Shown here in pieces: positions 60,725 through 64,000 of a stretch of DNA of 64,000 bases. A program made the translations under genes and the position numbers. This stretch comes from Acestrorhynchus altus (lineage: Eukaryota > Chordata > Actinopteri > Characiformes > Acestrorhynchidae). The notes below the pieces were generated by a model. That model ran no database searches and had not been told where the DNA came from. It was given only the letters and a program-made list of their open reading frames with translations. Within the stretch, counting starts at the first letter, position 1. Each line of letters opens with the position of its first letter. The DNA lies in contig CM067508.1 of the NCBI GenBank assembly GCA_034509495.1, forward strand, positions 25,174,152 through 25,238,151, written 5' to 3'.

Positions 60725-62210
60725 CTTGGATAAGACCGGCTTACGTACTAGTGGACTCTGATGTGACCCCTCACAACAGCAGTCAGAATGGAAAGCATAA
60801 TTGTGCAAAAGTTCTATATTCATTTACAGCTTATTTACTAATATTTGTGACTTGTTGACTTCAATTGTTGACCAAGCTGAAATGCAGAAGTGACAGGTGT
60901 CAGTTAGAAGAACCTTTGACTGAACCCTTCCCTTTGTAATCAGTTGAATTGGTGGAACGGTTCTAACTTATTACTGAAGTTTATTGCATTTTTTACTGTG
61001 TCGATCTGGGTTCATAGCATCACAAATCGGAATCATTGGCCTTTATTATCAATACATATATATTTTTAATTGCATTTATATATTCTTAAACATTTTACAT
61101 CGTAAACATAATTCCTTAATTACAAACTGGTGATGCGTCTATTCCTAACGCACAGTAATGAATGAAAAACATGTACATTCATGGTGATATTTTCCAACTA
61201 ACAAAGTCAAGATACAGTACAATGAAGCAAAACATAGAAACTGATGTTTCATATGTCACTTAATTTATTTAGATGCCCATCAAACATTAGATTTACGAAC
61301 TCCTGCTTAATGATTTGCACTAGTCTTATAACCTTTGTTCAGGGTTCAGGATTGTACTTGTTTTCTGAGAGTTTCTGTGGGATGGAAAATGAACGTCCAG
61401 CAGTGGAGGGAGTGAACATCTGTTGGAGGCTCACCTCCCGTTGGGGATGTTTCATTTTTGCTGTGAGAGGAGGTGGTTGATCTCAGAAAATTATAGCTTC
61501 CAAGGGACAGAGAAAATACCATCCAATTTCTCTCAAAGCCACAAGCTGACAAGCAAAAGAGACCAAACACTGTCAATTTATAACATTTTAATGAGAGCCT
61601 GCTATTCCACATACAGGCTACATTCACTATTAGAACACCAGGTTGGGACATGTCTGGAGGTCAGGGTAAAAAAAATCTACTTAAAGGGGAGTTCCACCTA
61701 TTTTTGGTGCATATATAAGTTGTAAACTGCGAAACAAGGAAATGTACTAATGTTTGATGCAGAATTCTATATTGTGGAGAAACATACCACTCGAGTTTTG
61801 TTTATAGTAGTAGTGTGTAATAATGTGTAGTGTGGTATGCACGGCAAACTGGCTAGAGTTTGTTTCCTTTTGTTTTTAATTAGAATTTGATCAAGTTTTT
61901 GGAAAACTTGAATGTGACAAAGTTTGGACAAAGCTAGATGAGGTAAGGGAGTGTGAATTGTTTATATTATTTATTTTATATTTCAGCATAAATAAAATGC
62001 AATCTACCTTTTGAATTTAGCAGTAGCGGCATCATTTAGTGAAAGCATTATGGACATGCACAGGGCAGTAGTTGAAACGGGAATCACGATATGCTAGTCA
62101 GTGACAGAGTTCTGTATATACACGTTGAAGATTGTCTTTCAAATTGTACACTTGGAGAATCTGTAAGCTCCAAAATTCAAAAATTCTAAATCCTAACACT
62201 GCCTATGCTT
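60725..62210. other. Intergenic, nothing recognised
   Basis: Frames of about 100 codons at 61,346-61,725 overlap on both strands and show no known features. Confidence 0.4.
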
Positions 62211-62214
62211 AAAT

Positions 62215-62430
62215 ATACACTATTCCAACTGTGAAACGTGGTGGTGGCATCATCTTTTGTGAGGAATCTTTTCTTCAGTTGGGACTAGGTATCCTGTTGG
62301 AGTTAAAGGAGGTATTCATTGTGCCCCAGCTTGGGAGAAACTTCACCTTTCAGCAGGATGATGATCCCAAGCACAAAACCGAAGTGACAATGGAGTCACT
62401 GAACAACAAAAAAGTCCTAATCTAACCATA
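62215..62430 (+). mobile_element. Small Tc1 transposase remnant
   Basis: TVKRGGGIIF near 62,227-62,255 and RNFTFQQDDDPKHKTEV near 62,336-62,386 correspond to the VKHGGGS and FQ-DNDPKHT blocks of Tc1 transposases, with a much shortened spacer between. The rest is lost. Confidence 0.7.
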
Positions 62431-62434
62431 AATC

Positions 62435-63325
62435 CACGATAATAAAATTGTGGCCTACAAAACTACCATCCAGCAAAACTGAGCAACTTAGGGTAAGCTA
62501 AAATTAATCAGTCAGCAAAGCTATTAGACACCTAAATTTAGAGGGGACAAAAGCCAAAAGCGCCCATAAAGTTCCCATATAATGTGTCAGGTATAACGTG
62601 ATGTGGAGCATTTGTAATAATTAGCAATCGTTTTTATTATATAGTTTTAACAGGCATTAAAGAGAAGTCTTAAGACGTCTGCTTCCCATCCTTCCCATAG
62701 CAGTGAACAATTTGAACTCACTAGGTTTCTCTACAAGATTGCTTTTGCCATCAAAGCACTCTGAATGACTTTGTTTACCTCTTTAACAAAATTCAGCTGA
62801 GGAGACATTTAGAGAAATTGGTGGAATTCACTTTTAAGTGGTTTTAAAAACACTGATGCACGATAAGTCTTTTAATTGCTTACATTTCTCTATCTGTTTT
62901 ATAAACAAGTATTAAATAAGAGAAACACTGTAAGATTGATAACAGGGGTCCAATGCAGTACAACTTCAAGTGAAGAGAGAATACATTAGTAGGTGTGCCA
63001 ATCCTTGTGAAATGAGTTGTGACTGCTTGCACTGATTAGTGTGCTGCTTTTGGAGAACAGGCAGTTTTATGTTACTTCACACTGCTTTATGCTGGATATT
63101 ATACCGGCATGGGTGGCTGGTATTTTAAAATAGCATTGCTGCGAGCATTTCAAAGATTGAGAAGGAAGTTGTTGTTTTAAGAGAAGAAGAAATCCACTCT
63201 GGGATATCACAAACAACGTTAACTATAGTCCTATTAAACTTTCCTGTGGTGTGTTTTACTGCAACTATCTAGTAGAGAAAAGGAATAACTCCCTGCGGCT
63301 CTGGGAAGCCTGGTATAGGCTGGCC
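62435..63325. other. Intergenic, nothing recognised
   Basis: AT-rich with no notable frame. Confidence 0.4.
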
Positions 63326-63326
<1 letters not shown>

Positions 63327-63378
<52 letters not shown>

Positions 63379-63421
63379 ATGCACGCACACGCACACACAC
63401 ACACACACACACTCTCTCTCT
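63327..63421. repeat. (CA)n microsatellite with CT tail
   Basis: CA tract broken by CGTGCATGCACGCACACG, ending in a short CT run. Confidence 0.96.
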
Positions 63422-63424
63422 GGT

Positions 63425-64000
63425 ACTTATTTCACATATTGGAATGCCAGTGTGTGGACTAATGTTAGTCCAGGCCATTGCCGCTGTGATAAATCTGATG
63501 AAAGAGCCCTTGTTATCGAATAGGATGTGGTCTGTCTGAAAGGGGAAACTCTTTCAGTTTGCCATCCTGTTTGCTCCCTCAAACTGACCATAGGGTCATG
63601 CTGGCAGTAAAGATGTACTTCAAATTTCTAAAACTGCTCAATGTGGGCACAGTTCCCACCCCACTCTGCAGAGTTTCTGCCATTTCTGATCTAATCTGCC
63701 CTCGCGCTCTCCTTCATCCTAATCATTTCCCTTCTCTTTATGTTGTTATGGAAACTGGATATTGCGGTTGTAAATATGTCTCTGATAGTGATTCATGGCA
63801 AAGGAAAATGAGAATGACACTTTGCCACAAAAATACATATCGCCTCGATCAAATTAAACAAGCCAATGTTAAATTCTTCAGTTTCCACAAAACAATTATA
63901 GGTTTAAACAGAAATACTAATTATATGGTAGTTATTACATTGTGGTTTACAGTCTGATGTCCAAAGCCCATTAGGATCTGCACCGTGTTTTTATAAGATT
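63425..64000. other. Right end of window, no gene recognised
   Basis: A 132-codon plus-strand frame at 63,559-63,957 is open, but its composition looks random and no family motif is seen. It could be chance. Confidence 0.3.

Noticed and set aside
63559..63957. 132-codon open frame near the right end
   Set aside because: No family motif, no splice context and no codon pattern; treated as chance.
1..64000. CRISPR arrays, tRNA or rRNA genes, prokaryotic operons
   Set aside because: No regularly spaced identical repeats with unique spacers, no cloverleaf-capable intact tRNA, and the window is clearly vertebrate nuclear DNA.

Overview
This is nuclear DNA from a ray-finned fish. It is AT-rich and intron-bearing, with GT-AG splice sites, many dinucleotide microsatellites, and a dense load of decayed Tc1/mariner, hAT, non-LTR and LTR element copies of the kind common in teleosts. 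Some repeat ends resemble ones I associate with otophysan fishes (characins, catfishes), but that is only an impression. There are no operons or prokaryotic features, and almost all of the short open frames are chance or repeat-derived.

Two protein-coding genes can be reconstructed exon by exon. (1) On the + strand, 21,920-32,957, a 12-exon gene of the SLC23 nucleobase/ascorbate transporter family, predicted 617 residues. It carries Glu-Asn at the start of the NAT signature and a Gln-Gly-Gly-Thr-Phe third membrane segment, so it looks like the nucleobase-transporting branch (slc23a4, SNBT1-like) and not the vitamin C branch. (2) On the - strand, 38,599-33,901, a 3-exon gene for a 166-residue FAM180A-like secreted protein with a signal peptide and an Arg-Val-Lys-Arg processing site. 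The two genes converge, with stop codons 0.94 kb apart. A third, broken item is a GC-rich N-terminal BICD1-like coding fragment on the - strand near 16.3-16.5 kb that is readable only by changing frame.

Layout: 1-16 kb is gene-poor and holds an inverted repeat pair, a solo LTR with target duplication, LTR-like relatives, Tc1 remnants and degenerate GGTTAG-type arrays. 16-21.6 kb has the BICD-like fragment, a short MITE beside a TA tract and a near-perfect hairpin, and a LINE fragment. 21.9-33 kb is the transporter gene, with Tc1 copies and a small MITE in its introns. 33.8-38.6 kb is fam180a. 38.8-64 kb has no recognisable gene and consists of LINE, nested hAT, Tc1, minisatellite, trinucleotide and telomere-like repeat tracts in otherwise unremarkable AT-rich DNA.

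I found no convincing undescribed molecular system. The points most worth a second look are the nucleobase-type signature of the transporter, the processing site in the FAM180A-like protein, the frame-shifted BICD1-like exon, and the repeated telomere-like arrays with related flanks.
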